NCBI RefSeq assembly: GCF_041080675.1
Contig: NZ_CP163520.1
Coordinates: 1,674,001-1,738,000, forward strand
Direction of reading: 5' to 3'
DNA length: 64,000 nucleotides
Origin: Streptomyces sp. cg36
GTDB taxonomy: Bacteria > Actinomycetota > Actinomycetes > Streptomycetales > Streptomycetaceae
The translations under genes were made by a program, and so were the position numbers. Every line of letters begins with the position of its first letter. Position 1 is the stretch's first letter. The notes beneath the pieces are model-generated. The model had not been told where the DNA came from. It worked only from the letters and a program-made list of their open reading frames with translations, and made no database searches. Below, piece after piece: positions 19,538 through 29,340 of this stretch.

Positions 19538-20868
19538 CCACCGAACCCGACCTCCTCGTACGGTCGTTGGACTCCCCCGCCGTGTGGCCGGCCTCCGCCG
19601 TGAGCGCGCCCGGCGGCGATGTGTCGGTCGCCGGGGTCTCCCTCGCCGAGCTGGCCGAACGGCACGGCACACCCGTCTACGTGCTCGACGAGACGGAGGT
19701 ACGGGCCCGGGCCCGGGCCTGGCGGCGGGCACTGCCGGACGCGGACGTCGTCTACGCGGCCAAGGCGTTCCTGTGCCGCGCGGTCGTCGACTGGGTGGCC
19801 GAGGAGGGCCTGGGCCTCGACGTGTGCTCGGCGGGCGAACTGGAGCTCGCCGCGACCCGCGGCTTCCCGCCCGAGCGGATCGTGCTGCACGGCAACGCCA
19901 AGTCGCCCCGCGACCTGCGCACCGGCCTGCGGCTCGGCGTCGGCCGGATCGTCATCGACTCGGACTGCGAGATAGCCCGGATCGCCGCCCAGGTGCCGCC
20001 CACGGCGCCGCCGCAGAAGGTCCTCGTCCGGGTGCTGCCCGGCATCGAGGCGGGCGCGCACCCGAAGGTCCGGACGGGGACCGAGGGCCAGAAGTTCGGC
20101 CTCTCGCTGGCGGGCGGCGACGCGGAGGACGCGGTGCTGCGCGTGCTGGGCCAGCCGCGCCTGAGCCTGGCCGGCCTCCACTGCCACCTGGGCTCCCAGA
20201 TCGCCTCCACCGAGCCGTACGCGCGGGCCGTGCGCACGATGGTGGCGTTCCTCGCCCGGCTCCGCGACCGCCACGGCGTGACCCTGCCCGAGCTCGACCT
20301 CGGCGGTGGCTTCGCGGCGGCCTACCTGCCGGGCGACACCGCGCCGCAACCGGACGCCTACGGCCGCCGCATCACGGCCGAACTGGCCCGCGCCTGCGCC
20401 GAGTTCGGCTACCCGGCGCCGCGCCTCACCGTCGAGCCGGGCCGCGCGGTGGCGGCTCCCGCCGGGGTCGCACTGTACCGGGTGCTGGCGGTCAAGCGGA
20501 CCGGCGAGCGGGTGTTCGTCGCGGTCGACGGCGGCATGAGCGACAACCCCCGGCCCGCGCTGTACGGGGCCCGCTACACGGTCCGCATGGTCGGGCGCGC
20601 GACGGCGGCCCCGATGCGCACGGCGACGGTGGTCGGACGCCACTGCGAGGCGGGCGACGTGCTGGCGCAGGACGTCGAACTCCCCCAGGACGTACGCCCC
20701 GGGGACATCCTCGCCGTACCGGCGTCCGGCGCGTACCAGGTCTCGATGGCGTCCGGCTACAACATGACGGGCCGCCCGCCGGTGGTGGCGGTGGCGGACG
20801 GCCGGTCACGGCTGCTGCTGCGACGCGAGACGTTCGAGGATCAGAGGGGGCGGGACGTGGGGTTGTAG
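19534..20868 (+). CDS. Diaminopimelate-decarboxylase-like PLP enzyme
   Basis: A 444-residue fold-type III PLP decarboxylase. The PLP Lys is in VVYAAKAFLCRAVV; LHCHLGSQI and LDLGGGFAAAY bind phosphate; EPGRAVAAPAGV and the Cys-containing GRHCEAGDVLAQD complete the active site. The layout is that of LysA (meso-DAP to lysine). Since it is coupled to an SAV_915-type gene rather than amino-acid genes, it may be a second, specialised copy. Substrate not certain. Confidence 0.85.
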   Translation: MTTEPDLLVRSLDSPAVWPASAVSAPGGDVSVAGVSLAELAERHGTPVYVLDETEVRARARAWRRALPDADVVYAAKAFLCRAVVDWVAEEGLGLDVCSAGELELAATRGFPPERIVLHGNAKSPRDLRTGLRLGVGRIVIDSDCEIARIAAQVPPTAPPQKVLVRVLPGIEAGAHPKVRTGTEGQKFGLSLAGGDAEDAVLRVLGQPRLSLAGLHCHLGSQIASTEPYARAVRTMVAFLARLRDRHGVTLPELDLGGGFAAAYLPGDTAPQPDAYGRRITAELARACAEFGYPAPRLTVEPGRAVAAPAGVALYRVLAVKRTGERVFVAVDGGMSDNPRPALYGARYTVRMVGRATAAPMRTATVVGRHCEAGDVLAQDVELPQDVRPGDILAVPASGAYQVSMASGYNMTGRPPVVAVADGRSRLLLRRETFEDQRGRDVGL

Positions 20869-20929
20869 GGGGGTGAGGCCGCCGGGGAGGCCGGGGGTCG
20901 CCCGTCCGCCGGGAGACGCTCCCCGGGCG

Positions 20930-22123
20930 TCAACTCGTCACGTTCCCGAACCGGATGTCGTACGAGGTGGCACCGGCCATCTCGACGAGCAGCCGCTCGC
21001 CCTCGGCGACGATCTGGTCGCGTACGCCGGGGGTGAGGGGACCGAAGGGCTCGACGGTGAGGACGGCGGCCCCGCCGGCGCCCGACGTCGTGCCCCCGCC
21101 CGCTTTGCCACCCTTCCGATCCTTCCCCGCCTTCCCTCCCTCCCCCTCGTCGATCCGCCAGACCCCGGCGAGGAAGCCGTCCACGAGGAGGGTGCGGAAC
21201 GCCTGGTTGCCCTTCCAGGCGCGGCCCCGGTGGGCGGGCGGGACCACCCGGCCGCGGTCGGCGTGCGACAGGAGCAGGTTGTCGAACTCGGGCAGGAAGC
21301 GCGGCGGGGCCGGGGTGTCGGGGGCGGGGCGCGGGGCGTCGGGCAGGTCGAAGAGTTCGGCCCCGTTCTCGTCACGGAAGGTGACGAGCTCCGGCCGCAG
21401 CCGCTCGAAGACCTCACCCAGTCGGGTCAGTCCCGCCCAGGTCTGCATGTCCTTGACCGAGGCGGGCCCGAACGCGCCGAGATAGCGCAGCACGGTGGCG
21501 TCGGGCGCGGGAACCGGCCCCGGCGCCCGCCCCAGCCACTGCTCGACGGTGGTGAGCGCGACCTGCCCGGACCGCCCCCACAGCCCGCGCGGGGTCACCT
21601 GCACCAGCGGCAGGCGGCAGCGGGCGGCGACGGCCAGCGCGGCGGGGGTGGCCCCGGGCCACTCACGGCTCAGCGCCTCGCGGAGCTCCCCCATGGTGTA
21701 CGGCCGCTCCTCGACCATCGCCCGTACGGCCGTACCGAGCCGGTCCAGGTCCACCCCCGCCAGCTGCGCCCGGAACTGCTTGAGCTCCCGGTCCCGGGCG
21801 GCCTGCACCAGGGGCCGCAGGGTCAGCGCGTCGTCGGCGGTGTGAAGGTGGAGGGTGGAGCGCATGGTCACGATCCGTACGAGCTCGCGCGCCTCGATGA
21901 GCGCGGAGAGCGCCTGCGGCCGGAACCCTTCGAGCCGGGACCAGAGCGCGAAGTAGGGCGGCTTCACGTTCTGCCCCTGCAACCCCACCAGCCACGCGAC
22001 GGCCTCCCCCGGCGCAAACCCGGATGCCCGCCGCAGCAGGAGCTGTCGGGCAAGGGTGGCGCGGTTGAGGTCACGGGGGTGGAGGAGGGTGGGGGTGGGG
22101 CTGGAAGTGGGGTGCGGGGCCAT
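20930..22123 (-). CDS. Winged-helix (HTH_42) DNA glycosylase of the AlkZ/YcaQ type
   Basis: A 397-residue protein. LGLQGQ-type motif: the segment AVAWLVGLQGQNVKPPYFAL contains Q-G-Q, matching the catalytic QxQ/QxD motif of AlkZ/YcaQ (HTH_42) glycosylases. Three winged-helix repeats are suggested by ELVRIVTMRSTLHLHTADD, YTMGELREALSREWPG and SVKDMQTWAGL. LPEFDNLLLSHADRGRVVP is a further family block. A Gly/Lys-rich insertion (EGEGGKAGKDRKGGKAGGG) lies near residue 335. It may excise alkylated or cross-linked bases; activity is inferred from the motif. Confidence 0.8.
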   Translation of the reverse strand: MAPHPTSSPTPTLLHPRDLNRATLARQLLLRRASGFAPGEAVAWLVGLQGQNVKPPYFALWSRLEGFRPQALSALIEARELVRIVTMRSTLHLHTADDALTLRPLVQAARDRELKQFRAQLAGVDLDRLGTAVRAMVEERPYTMGELREALSREWPGATPAALAVAARCRLPLVQVTPRGLWGRSGQVALTTVEQWLGRAPGPVPAPDATVLRYLGAFGPASVKDMQTWAGLTRLGEVFERLRPELVTFRDENGAELFDLPDAPRPAPDTPAPPRFLPEFDNLLLSHADRGRVVPPAHRGRAWKGNQAFRTLLVDGFLAGVWRIDEGEGGKAGKDRKGGKAGGGTTSGAGGAAVLTVEPFGPLTPGVRDQIVAEGERLLVEMAGATSYDIRFGNVTS

Positions 22124-22360
22124 GGGGGCACGGTAGCGGGGTGGGGGGGGTTGGGGGCGGTCCGGAAATTCATGGGAGGGGCCGTCCATGCGCCCCTGGC
22201 CGGATGCCGACCGGTGCCGTTGGGGAGGCGGGTCGGCAGTCCCGGGGCTCCGGGGGGGGCGAGGTCCGCCCATGCCCCGGTCGCCGGACACCGAGCCGGG
22301 GGCATTTGGGGCGTATATCCTGCTGCGGGACTGTACGAGTACGGGCGGAGGCGGCGTTCG

Positions 22361-22620
22361 GCGGCTGTCCGGCGAGTGGCTGGGCGGGTGTCCGGAGTGC
22401 GGCTCATGGCGGCCGGCGGCTGTCCGGGCCACTGCCCGGCGAGTGGCTGGGCGGGTGCCCGGGTTGCCGCTCACCGGCGGCCGGCGGCTGTCCGGGCCAC
22501 TGCCCGGCGAGCGGCTGGGCAGGTGCCCGGGCCACCGTTCATGGGCGTTCGGCGGCTGCCCGGCGAGTGGCTGGGCGGGTGTCCGGGCCACCGCTCATCG
22601 GCGTCAGGCGGCTGCCACGG
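22361..22620. repeat. Degenerate tandem repeat, 55/68-bp units
   Basis: About five units, each starting GCGGCTGYCC, begin near 22361, 22416, 22484, 22552 and 22608. Each contains GGCGAGTGGCTGGGCGGGTG and ends near CACCGCTCAT-like sequence. The 68-bp units differ from the 55-bp ones by an extra GGCCACTGCCC block. It sits in a 672-bp gene-free interval (22124-22795) before corA. No reading frame looks conserved across units. Confidence 0.75.
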
Positions 22621-22723
22621 CGTCGTCCGAGTGGCGGGCCGCCCGGCGGCTGGCTGCCCGACAGCATCCAGCGGCCACCCGGCGGGCTGTCCCACCGGAG
22701 GGCCGAGGGCGGCCCCCACGAAC

Positions 22724-22768
22724 GGCCCGGCGACGAACGGCCCGGCGACGAACGGCCCGGCGACGAAC
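22724..22768. repeat. Three perfect 15-bp tandem repeats
   Basis: GGCCCGGCGACGAAC occurs at 22724, 22739 and 22754 without gaps, preceded by a partial copy. It ends 27 bp before the corA start codon, so copy number could affect the leader. A replication-slippage microsatellite is the simplest reading. Confidence 0.85.
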
Positions 22769-22795
22769 GATCTGCGGGAGCGGGAGGTGAGGTCA

Positions 22796-23968
22796 ATGTC
22801 CGAACGCGGGGCGCGTCCCGACCGCCCGGCACAGCCGGCGAGGAAGCACGCCTGGCGACGCCAGCCCGGGGCGCCGCCGGACCCCCCGGCGCCCACGCCC
22901 CGGGCGACGAACGCGCCGACGGCGCCCGGGCCCGTACCCCACGACCACCGCAGCGTCGTGGAGAGCGCGCTGTACCGCGACGGCCGCCGCGTCTCCTCCC
23001 CCGACACGCTCGCGGAGACGTTCCGCAGGCTGCGCGAGACGCCCGACGGCATGGCGTGGATCGGCCTGCACCGGCCGACCGAGGACGAACTGCACTCCCT
23101 GGCCGAGGAGTTCGACCTCCACCCGCTCGCGGTGGAGGACGCGCTGGAGGCCCACCAGCGCCCCAAGCTGGAACGGTACGGGGAGACCCTCTTCGTGGTC
23201 CTGCGCGCGGCCCGCTACCTCGACGCGCCGGAGGAGGTCGACTTCGGCGAACTCCACGTATTCGTCGGCCGCGACTTCCTCATCACCGTCCGCCACGGCG
23301 CCGCCCCCGACCTGTCGGCCGTGCGCCGCCGCATGGAGGAGTCCCCGGAGCTCCTGGCACTGGGCCCGGAGGCGGTGCTGTACGCGATCCTGGACGCGGT
23401 GGTCGACGGCTACGTCCCGGTCGTCTCCGGCGTCCAGAACGACATCGACGAGATCGAGACCGAGGTGTTCCGGGGCGACCCCGAGGTCTCGCGCCGCATC
23501 TACGAACTCTCCCGCGAGATGGTCGAGTTCCAACGCGCGACCCGCCCCCTGGTGGGCATGCTCCACGCCCTGATGGCGGGCTTCGCGAAGTACGGCACGG
23601 ACGAGGAACTCCAGCGCTACCTCCGCGACGTGGCCGACCACGTCACCCACACCAGCGAACGCGTGGACGGCTTCCGCCAGGCCCTGACGGAAATCCTCAC
23701 GGTCAACGCGACCCTGGTCACCCAGCAACAGAACGCGGAGATGCGAGCACTGGCGGAGGCGGGCTTCGAACAGAACGAGGAGATCAAGAAGATCTCGTCT
23801 TGGGCGGCCATTTTGTTTGCTCCCACGTTGGTGGGAACGATCTATGGGATGAACTTCGAGAACATGCCGGAGTTGCAGTGGGCGGCTGGGTATCCGTTCG
23901 CAATTCTGCTGATGGCGGGGGTTTGTGTGAGCTTGTACTTCATTTTCAAGCGGCGGGACTGGCTATAG
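22796..23968 (+). CDS. corA: CorA-family Mg2+/Co2+ transporter, 3' end supplied by the island
   Basis: A 390-residue CorA. A basic, Pro-rich N-terminus (1-50) precedes the cytoplasmic funnel (FDLHPLAVEDALEAHQRPKL, RYLRDVADHVTHTSERVDGF) and two C-terminal membrane helices with the selectivity motif YGMNFENMPEL. ATG 22796 follows GGAGGTGAGG. From about 23800 the codons become T-rich (ttg, ttt, tat), unlike the rest of the gene. A second copy of this end at 53259-53443 has host-like codons. So integration swapped the tail while keeping the protein nearly unchanged (ENMPELQWAA versus ERMPELGWAY). Confidence 0.93.
   Translation: MSERGARPDRPAQPARKHAWRRQPGAPPDPPAPTPRATNAPTAPGPVPHDHRSVVESALYRDGRRVSSPDTLAETFRRLRETPDGMAWIGLHRPTEDELHSLAEEFDLHPLAVEDALEAHQRPKLERYGETLFVVLRAARYLDAPEEVDFGELHVFVGRDFLITVRHGAAPDLSAVRRRMEESPELLALGPEAVLYAILDAVVDGYVPVVSGVQNDIDEIETEVFRGDPEVSRRIYELSREMVEFQRATRPLVGMLHALMAGFAKYGTDEELQRYLRDVADHVTHTSERVDGFRQALTEILTVNATLVTQQQNAEMRALAEAGFEQNEEIKKISSWAAILFAPTLVGTIYGMNFENMPELQWAAGYPFAILLMAGVCVSLYFIFKRRDWL
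23784..23799 (+). other. attL core candidate
   Basis: TCAAGAAGATCTCGTC is identical to 53259-53274. Left of it corA has host-like codons; right of it they are T-rich. This marks the likely crossover. A further 22-bp identity (TGTTTGCTCCCACGTTGGTG..., from 23814) is probably just conserved coding sequence. Confidence 0.7.
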
Positions 23969-24439
23969 AGAGCAAGTCGCTCAGGTCATTGAAGTTCGCA
24001 GTGGCGAACTACTCTTGTGGCCTGCTTCGACGGCCTGGGGAGAATCTGGGGAGAATGCGCTGCACTGGGGAGCGGGTCGTCGCGCTGGCTCCGGCGCTCG
24101 ACGTCTACTGCACGGCCTTGCTCCTTCTGCTCTGCCGTACGAACGATGGCGTCCCTTCTCGTGGTGTAGCCGATCAAGCTGGCGAAAGCCCAGGTCCCGT
24201 TCCCAATCGCCTTCGCCGGTGGCACCGTTGGGACTCACCGAGCCGGGACCAGTAGTGATCGCCAGGCTGCCCGCAGCAGCACGTACCGAACGGCTCCGAA
24301 GCGGAGGTGGCAGACCGTGATCGGCTACACCACGACGGGGGAGACGACTGTACGAACCGTGGTTCGCAGGTAGCACTTCTCCTGAACGCGGTCAACCGGT
24401 GCAGACAGCCTAGAGGTACCGAGTCTGCGGGAAGGAGTA
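23969..24439. repeat. Gene-free left end with integrase-arm-like repeats
   Basis: After the corA stop a small hairpin AGTTCGC-AGTG-GCGAACT lies at 23993-24010. TGGGGAGAATCTGGGGAGAA (24036-24055), then YGCG and CTGGGGAGCG (to 24075), resembles the right-end block at 53098-53138 in order and spacing. These look like arm-type integrase or excisionase sites. Nothing coding is convincing in 24076-24439. Confidence 0.6.
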
Positions 24440-27400
24440 TCAGCGTTCGCCTTCCAAAGCCGTGTCGAGACCTGGAGCATCAGCTCGGGAGAGGCTGTCA
24501 ATGATGTCAAGACAGCGGGTACGCATGGCGGGTGGACTCTGTCGGTACAGGCGCAGGACCGCCGTGACCACGTAGTGCCCGTAAGCTGCATGACTGTTCC
24601 GGATGTCGGACAGGCTACTACCCGCCTGCCAGATGATGTGCTCGCAAGCGTCCAATGCCGTCTGCGGCAGTGGGCCGGCCGGATCGTGGAGCGCGAAGGC
24701 AAGGTGCCCGAGGTTGTCTGGGAACGCCTGACTGGTGAGGAAGGTCTGCACGAGCTCCTCGGCCTGGGACGGAAGCAAATCGAAGGCGTACCTCATGACG
24801 GCGGAAGCGTTGTTGCGGACGCCTTCGTCGGAGTCGTTGAACAGGGGCAGCAGACGCGGGTAGTGCTCGGGGTTGCGGGCGAGGACAGCGGCAGCACCAC
24901 GCCGGGCGATGGTGTTCAGTTGTTGTGCGGTGACGGGCAGATCTGCCGTGAGGTTGCCTTGGAGGGCGGCCACAGCCCAGGTTTGACCTGCGAGTTCCGC
25001 GGTCTGTCGAGGACCATCGAGCGCCTGGGCAAGGTGGGGGGCGAATCGAGCTGGGTCGCGGGCCAAAGCGTGGATGAGCAACTGCTGGGTGGTCTGTGCG
25101 TTGTGGACGTTGAGGTCCTGATGTGTCATCAGCTGGCTTGCTGTCTCCAGGGCAGCTTGCGGATCGTGGTTCATCAGGGCGCGTACGGCCTCGGCGGCGC
25201 AGACACGGACGGCGATTACGGGGTCGGTCGCCAGCCGGAGGAGGAGTGGTCTGAGCGCGGACAGGTGCCGAGCATCGCGGAAGAGAAGGGCTGCGCAGGT
25301 GAGGGCGGCTTGGCCACGGGTGGAATTGAGGCCGGCCGTCAGCAGATCAGTGCGCGTGCCTTCCTCGTCCAGCTCGCATGTTTCCCTCTCGGGTTGGGCG
25401 GCCGTCGTGTAGGTCTCGAGGATGGGAAGCAGGGCGGGCGTGCAGTGATCCGGGGCCGATTGCAGGGCCCGGCAGAGCGTGAAGGCAGCTTCTTGGCCGA
25501 GGTTCCGGTGAGCATGGACGACCAGCTGCTCCCATTGGTCAGTGTCCAGGTGGGTTGCGACTGCGTCCACGATCGCGCACAGATACGCTCCGGGCGCGTC
25601 GGGGCCGAGGGTAAGACCGAAGGCGGCGAAGCGGGAGGGCTCTTGTTGTGCGCGTGAGCCGAGTGTGCCGGCGAGCTCGTGTACACCGCCCTGCGGCGGC
25701 CAGAACCGATCGGGCTGGGGGCGAGCGTACTTGTCGAGGGCCCGGTGCCATTGCTCATCGGTCATGTGTTGGGCTGCGTGGTCGCTGATCGGAGAAGCGA
25801 CCCATGCGGTGAAGATCTCAGAAGGTGGGGATGCAGTGAATCCGGGGAACTTCCGTTTCAGCTCAGCAAGCCTCCGTCGGACCTCGTCGCTGTGGCGCGG
25901 AGAGCAGACCGCTGACAGTAGCTCGTACTGGGCCAAGCCCCACCGGCTGGGCTGGCCCTTCCCCCTCCGGTGCTCCCATGGAGGGTAGTAGGCAAGCAGC
26001 GTGGCTGTCAGACGGTCGAGTGCGCCGGCGCTGCAGTGGGGTGTAGCGGCCTCGATGAGTTCACGGGAGGCCCAGCGGGGGCTGTCCACCCAGCCCAGGC
26101 TGAGGTTCCGTTCATCGTCACACAGCCAGGTGATCGCCTCGTCGGCTACGCCATCGACGGTGAGTAGGCGGCAGGTGAGGAAGCGTGAGATCTCAGTCGT
26201 GGAGTCGCTCAGCTTCCGAAGGATGCTGGCGGCCGCGGCCGGGTCTGCGGCGGGCAATGCGCGCAATGCGGCGTCGAGGGCGGAGAGGAGCTCAGCATCG
26301 ACACTACTGCCACCCAAGCGGCGATATCCCCAAGGTCTGCCCGGCTGCCGGTCAGGGACGTTGCCGGGTTCGGCGATGCCAATGACGAAGGGCAGGACGT
26401 GGTCCACGTACGCCTTGGGTGCACCTCCGGCGATCTTGGACAGAACAGTGGAGGCGGTCTGCGAATGATTCGACAGGTACGGACCGGTGAACGGATCGTC
26501 GAGGCCGTCGTCGTGTGCTCGGGTCAGTTGCCGATCGAGGTAGGCGCCGACGAGTCGGGCTGATGAAGCGGGATCCGTCTCGGCAAGGGTGTAGAGCAGA
26601 GACCAGAAGTCACTGTTGACTGCGATACGGCCACGGACCTCATCGACGTGACCGCTATGGATCAATTCGACAGTCAAGTCCGCGAGTTCAGAAGTGAGTG
26701 ACCACTCCACCAGCGCCAGCAGGCGCTGTCGCCACTGGGGCGTGGTGCCGATGTGAGGACGCACCAGTTCTGTGGCTCTTTGCGACCTGTGCCGTGCCGC
26801 AACTAGCAGTTCGGCAAACGCGGCGTCGACGGTCTCGGCGGCGCCCAGCCAGCGTTCCCACCTGCCGTCGTGGTCGGCGGCATCGAACCAAGCGGGTCGC
26901 GCCAGTAGGCGACGTACCTTAGTGGCTGCTGAGGTCGGGCCCCAGGCGATCGGTTCGACGGCATGCCAGTCCGCACGGGTGGCGTCAAGCTGCCCGAGTA
27001 CGGCCGTGATCACGTCGTGTAGGTGTGAGCGGATCCGGGTAGAATCGAGCAGCTGCACTGTGGTGGTACGGAAGCGGTCACGGTCTGTCCCGGCAAGGTG
27101 CTCGAGAATCTGACGGGTCTGGGCTCTCCTGAACAAGTGCTGTCCGGAGTCGGCCAGGAAGTCGTGGACGTCCTTTCCCGTGGTTAGGAAAGACCGGGCG
27201 AAGAGATAGTCGAAGTAGGTCTCGTGGAAGAATCCGGTGCCTTCTTCGTCGCCCACCAGGACACCGTGTGACTCCAGGGCCCGAATCTCCTTGCTGGCGA
27301 AGCCGTCAAGGAGGGCGAAGGGTGCCTGCAGGGTCTCGCGCTCACTCATGAAGGCACACAGGGTGCCCGTGATCCCCTTCCAGTCGAGGCTTCCGAGCTG

Positions 27401-28852
27401 CAGCTCGATGCGTTCACGCAGGTCCTTGGTGTACCGGTCGTAGAGCTGCTGCAACGTCCGGTAGGACACTGCTCGGGCTACAGGTGAAAGGCTGCCGAAG
27501 ACGGCAAGGTGCAGGGGGGTGCGCAGCAGCTCCAGGGTCATGGGGCCCAGACGCTCAGGATCATTCCCACCGGCAGCGAGGACCGTCCGCACCGTCTCCT
27601 CGGCCAGTTCTCCGATGGGAAACCTCAACACCCGGGCAGTGTCGGCAGCCAGTCGCGTGAGTCTGCTGTCTTGGTCGATGTCAACGGTGCGGGCGACTAG
27701 GAGCACTTTGACGTTCGGCGTGACAGATAGTTGCGCGAGAAGGTCCTCCACAGCCTCAAAGGCGTCGGACATCCGGCCGCTGTACAGGCTGACGGCATCC
27801 AGTTGATCGATGAGGAGGAGCGCTGGCCCTCCGCTCGCGACTCCGGGCAGCAGAACCCCCGGGGAATCCGGCAGATTCATCCTGGCTCCGAGGTCACCCG
27901 CAGTCTGTACTGTCGGGTCGGCTCCGTCCATGCGGACAGCAGCGGCCGGCCATCCCCGTTCTGTAAAGCGCACCAGTACATCCGCAACGACTGTCGACTT
28001 GCCCGAGCCAGCCCGCCCCTCACACAGCACGATTTGCGGACCATCATCTGCCGCCAGCCGGTCGTACAGTTGCTCAGCATGGGGGCGCGCGGCCATCCCG
28101 ACGGCGGGCCTGCTGCGGTGGACGCGTCGCAAGAACCTGTTGGCAGTGTCTGCCAAGGCAGTCAGGGTGTTACTGTCTCCCGCCAGCAAACGGGGCCGGA
28201 CTCCGTCCAGAGACAGCAGGTAACTACGGATCTCCGAAGCCGTGAGCCACTGGTGCAGGCGGCTATCCAGGTATCCACTCAGCTGTCTGACGATGGCTTC
28301 GGGCGAGCCTACGAACAAGTGCTCATAGGTGAGGTGTACCAGCCGCTGCAGGTTCTCCGGCGAATACTGCTCCACATACACAGCCTGCAAATACCGCCAG
28401 GCAACTTCCCGGGTGACGGGTTCGCCGTCCACAGTCCAGTGCCCGAGTATTGTTGTGAAGTGAGGCTCCTGGGCCTGGGTGAGGATCTCCTCGAACTCGG
28501 CAAGCGTGACAGCAGCCCTGGCGCGCTCGGCGAGTCCTTGCAGTTCGGGCGATCCAGTCGAGAGAACGAGACGCATCTTCTTGCCGTCCGCAAGGTGACC
28601 GGCGACCGCTTGGAGGATCCTACCCACCGCACGCAGATTCCACGGTCCTCGGGAAGGTACGTCCTTCACCTGATCGCACCAGGTGCCGTCGTTGGCCTCG
28701 AGCTCAAACTCAATGCCCTCGCCAGCCTGCCCTGGAGGCTCAAGGCGAATCCGGGAAGCTTCGCCGCGCAGAATTTCTGCCACTCTCAGCGCAGTCCACC
28801 AGTTCTCGTACCGGTTGCCTGCCTTGTCGGCTGTTCCGCCCGGCAGTCCCAT
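24440..28852 (-). CDS. Nuclease-NACHT/STAND NTPase with HEAT-like repeats (Avs-type defence candidate)
   Basis: About 1470 residues. N-terminus (1-150) reads as a Cap4/DUF4297-like PD-(D/E)XK nuclease: GNRYENWWTALRVAEIL, then acidic residues in EGIEFELE and Gln-Val-Lys at 61-63. A P-loop (GRAGSGKST, 279-287) and Walker B (PALLLIDQLDAV, Asp349) follow, with LLVARTVDIDQDSR as a NACHT/STAND sensor strand. The remaining 900 residues are helical repeats, HEAT-like near the end (DPVIAVRVCAAEAVRALMNHD; DSDEGVRNNASAVMRYAF). This nuclease-STAND-repeat plan is that of antiviral Avs/bNACHT proteins. It sits alone, between attL and the integrase. Start 28852 (ATG, GGGGGAAG upstream) is preferred over 28912. 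Confidence 0.78.
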   Translation of the reverse strand: MGLPGGTADKAGNRYENWWTALRVAEILRGEASRIRLEPPGQAGEGIEFELEANDGTWCDQVKDVPSRGPWNLRAVGRILQAVAGHLADGKKMRLVLSTGSPELQGLAERARAAVTLAEFEEILTQAQEPHFTTILGHWTVDGEPVTREVAWRYLQAVYVEQYSPENLQRLVHLTYEHLFVGSPEAIVRQLSGYLDSRLHQWLTASEIRSYLLSLDGVRPRLLAGDSNTLTALADTANRFLRRVHRSRPAVGMAARPHAEQLYDRLAADDGPQIVLCEGRAGSGKSTVVADVLVRFTERGWPAAAVRMDGADPTVQTAGDLGARMNLPDSPGVLLPGVASGGPALLLIDQLDAVSLYSGRMSDAFEAVEDLLAQLSVTPNVKVLLVARTVDIDQDSRLTRLAADTARVLRFPIGELAEETVRTVLAAGGNDPERLGPMTLELLRTPLHLAVFGSLSPVARAVSYRTLQQLYDRYTKDLRERIELQLGSLDWKGITGTLCAFMSERETLQAPFALLDGFASKEIRALESHGVLVGDEEGTGFFHETYFDYLFARSFLTTGKDVHDFLADSGQHLFRRAQTRQILEHLAGTDRDRFRTTTVQLLDSTRIRSHLHDVITAVLGQLDATRADWHAVEPIAWGPTSAATKVRRLLARPAWFDAADHDGRWERWLGAAETVDAAFAELLVAARHRSQRATELVRPHIGTTPQWRQRLLALVEWSLTSELADLTVELIHSGHVDEVRGRIAVNSDFWSLLYTLAETDPASSARLVGAYLDRQLTRAHDDGLDDPFTGPYLSNHSQTASTVLSKIAGGAPKAYVDHVLPFVIGIAEPGNVPDRQPGRPWGYRRLGGSSVDAELLSALDAALRALPAADPAAAASILRKLSDSTTEISRFLTCRLLTVDGVADEAITWLCDDERNLSLGWVDSPRWASRELIEAATPHCSAGALDRLTATLLAYYPPWEHRRGKGQPSRWGLAQYELLSAVCSPRHSDEVRRRLAELKRKFPGFTASPPSEIFTAWVASPISDHAAQHMTDEQWHRALDKYARPQPDRFWPPQGGVHELAGTLGSRAQQEPSRFAAFGLTLGPDAPGAYLCAIVDAVATHLDTDQWEQLVVHAHRNLGQEAAFTLCRALQSAPDHCTPALLPILETYTTAAQPERETCELDEEGTRTDLLTAGLNSTRGQAALTCAALLFRDARHLSALRPLLLRLATDPVIAVRVCAAEAVRALMNHDPQAALETASQLMTHQDLNVHNAQTTQQLLIHALARDPARFAPHLAQALDGPRQTAELAGQTWAVAALQGNLTADLPVTAQQLNTIARRGAAAVLARNPEHYPRLLPLFNDSDEGVRNNASAVMRYAFDLLPSQAEELVQTFLTSQAFPDNLGHLAFALHDPAGPLPQTALDACEHIIWQAGSSLSDIRNSHAAYGHYVVTAVLRLYRQSPPAMRTRCLDIIDSLSRADAPGLDTALEGER

Positions 28853-29340
28853 CGCACACCACTTCCCCCAGGACACGACAGTAGACTCCCGGGCTCTCAG
28901 GGAGCCCAACAACTAGCGCGACCCTATCCCCGCCCGTCCCCGTCCCGATACGCGTCGGTACATCGTGTCGCTGATCGGCTAGCACAAGGCAACTGGTTCG
29001 CAAAAGGCGGCAATGACGTCACAGCGCTCCAAGTGCAACCCTCAACTCTTCCAGCTCCCACCGCCAAACAGCCTCCGCTAGGTGCCGCCGACAGTCTGGG
29101 CAAGGACCCACATCCACGCCCAGTGCCATGCGTCGACGCTGCTCGACACCACATACGTCCTTACTGTCCAGCCGTCGCCCGCCGCCCCAGTGCCCGACGT
29201 CGCCCTCAGCTGCCCCACCCAGTTCTCTCTCTCAGCACCGTCACTCACGACACTCACGACGCCCTCCATCGGGCAACCCCTGCGGCCTAGTACCCGCACA
29301 CCAGAACGGGTGGCACGGCGCGCGCTGTGCCACCCGTTGT
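28853..29340. terminator. Gene-free interval with integrase terminator
   Basis: A perfect 12-bp stem, AACGGGTGGCAC (29305-29316) and GTGCCACCCGTT (29327-29338), directly follows the integrase stop and should end its transcript. The rest (28853-29304) is markedly less GC-rich than the flanks and must hold the promoter of the STAND gene. No tRNA or att-like repeat was found here. Confidence 0.7.

Noticed and set aside
22361..22620. Possible CRISPR array
   Set aside because: The units are contiguous and degenerate over their whole length, with no unique spacers and no cas genes nearby.
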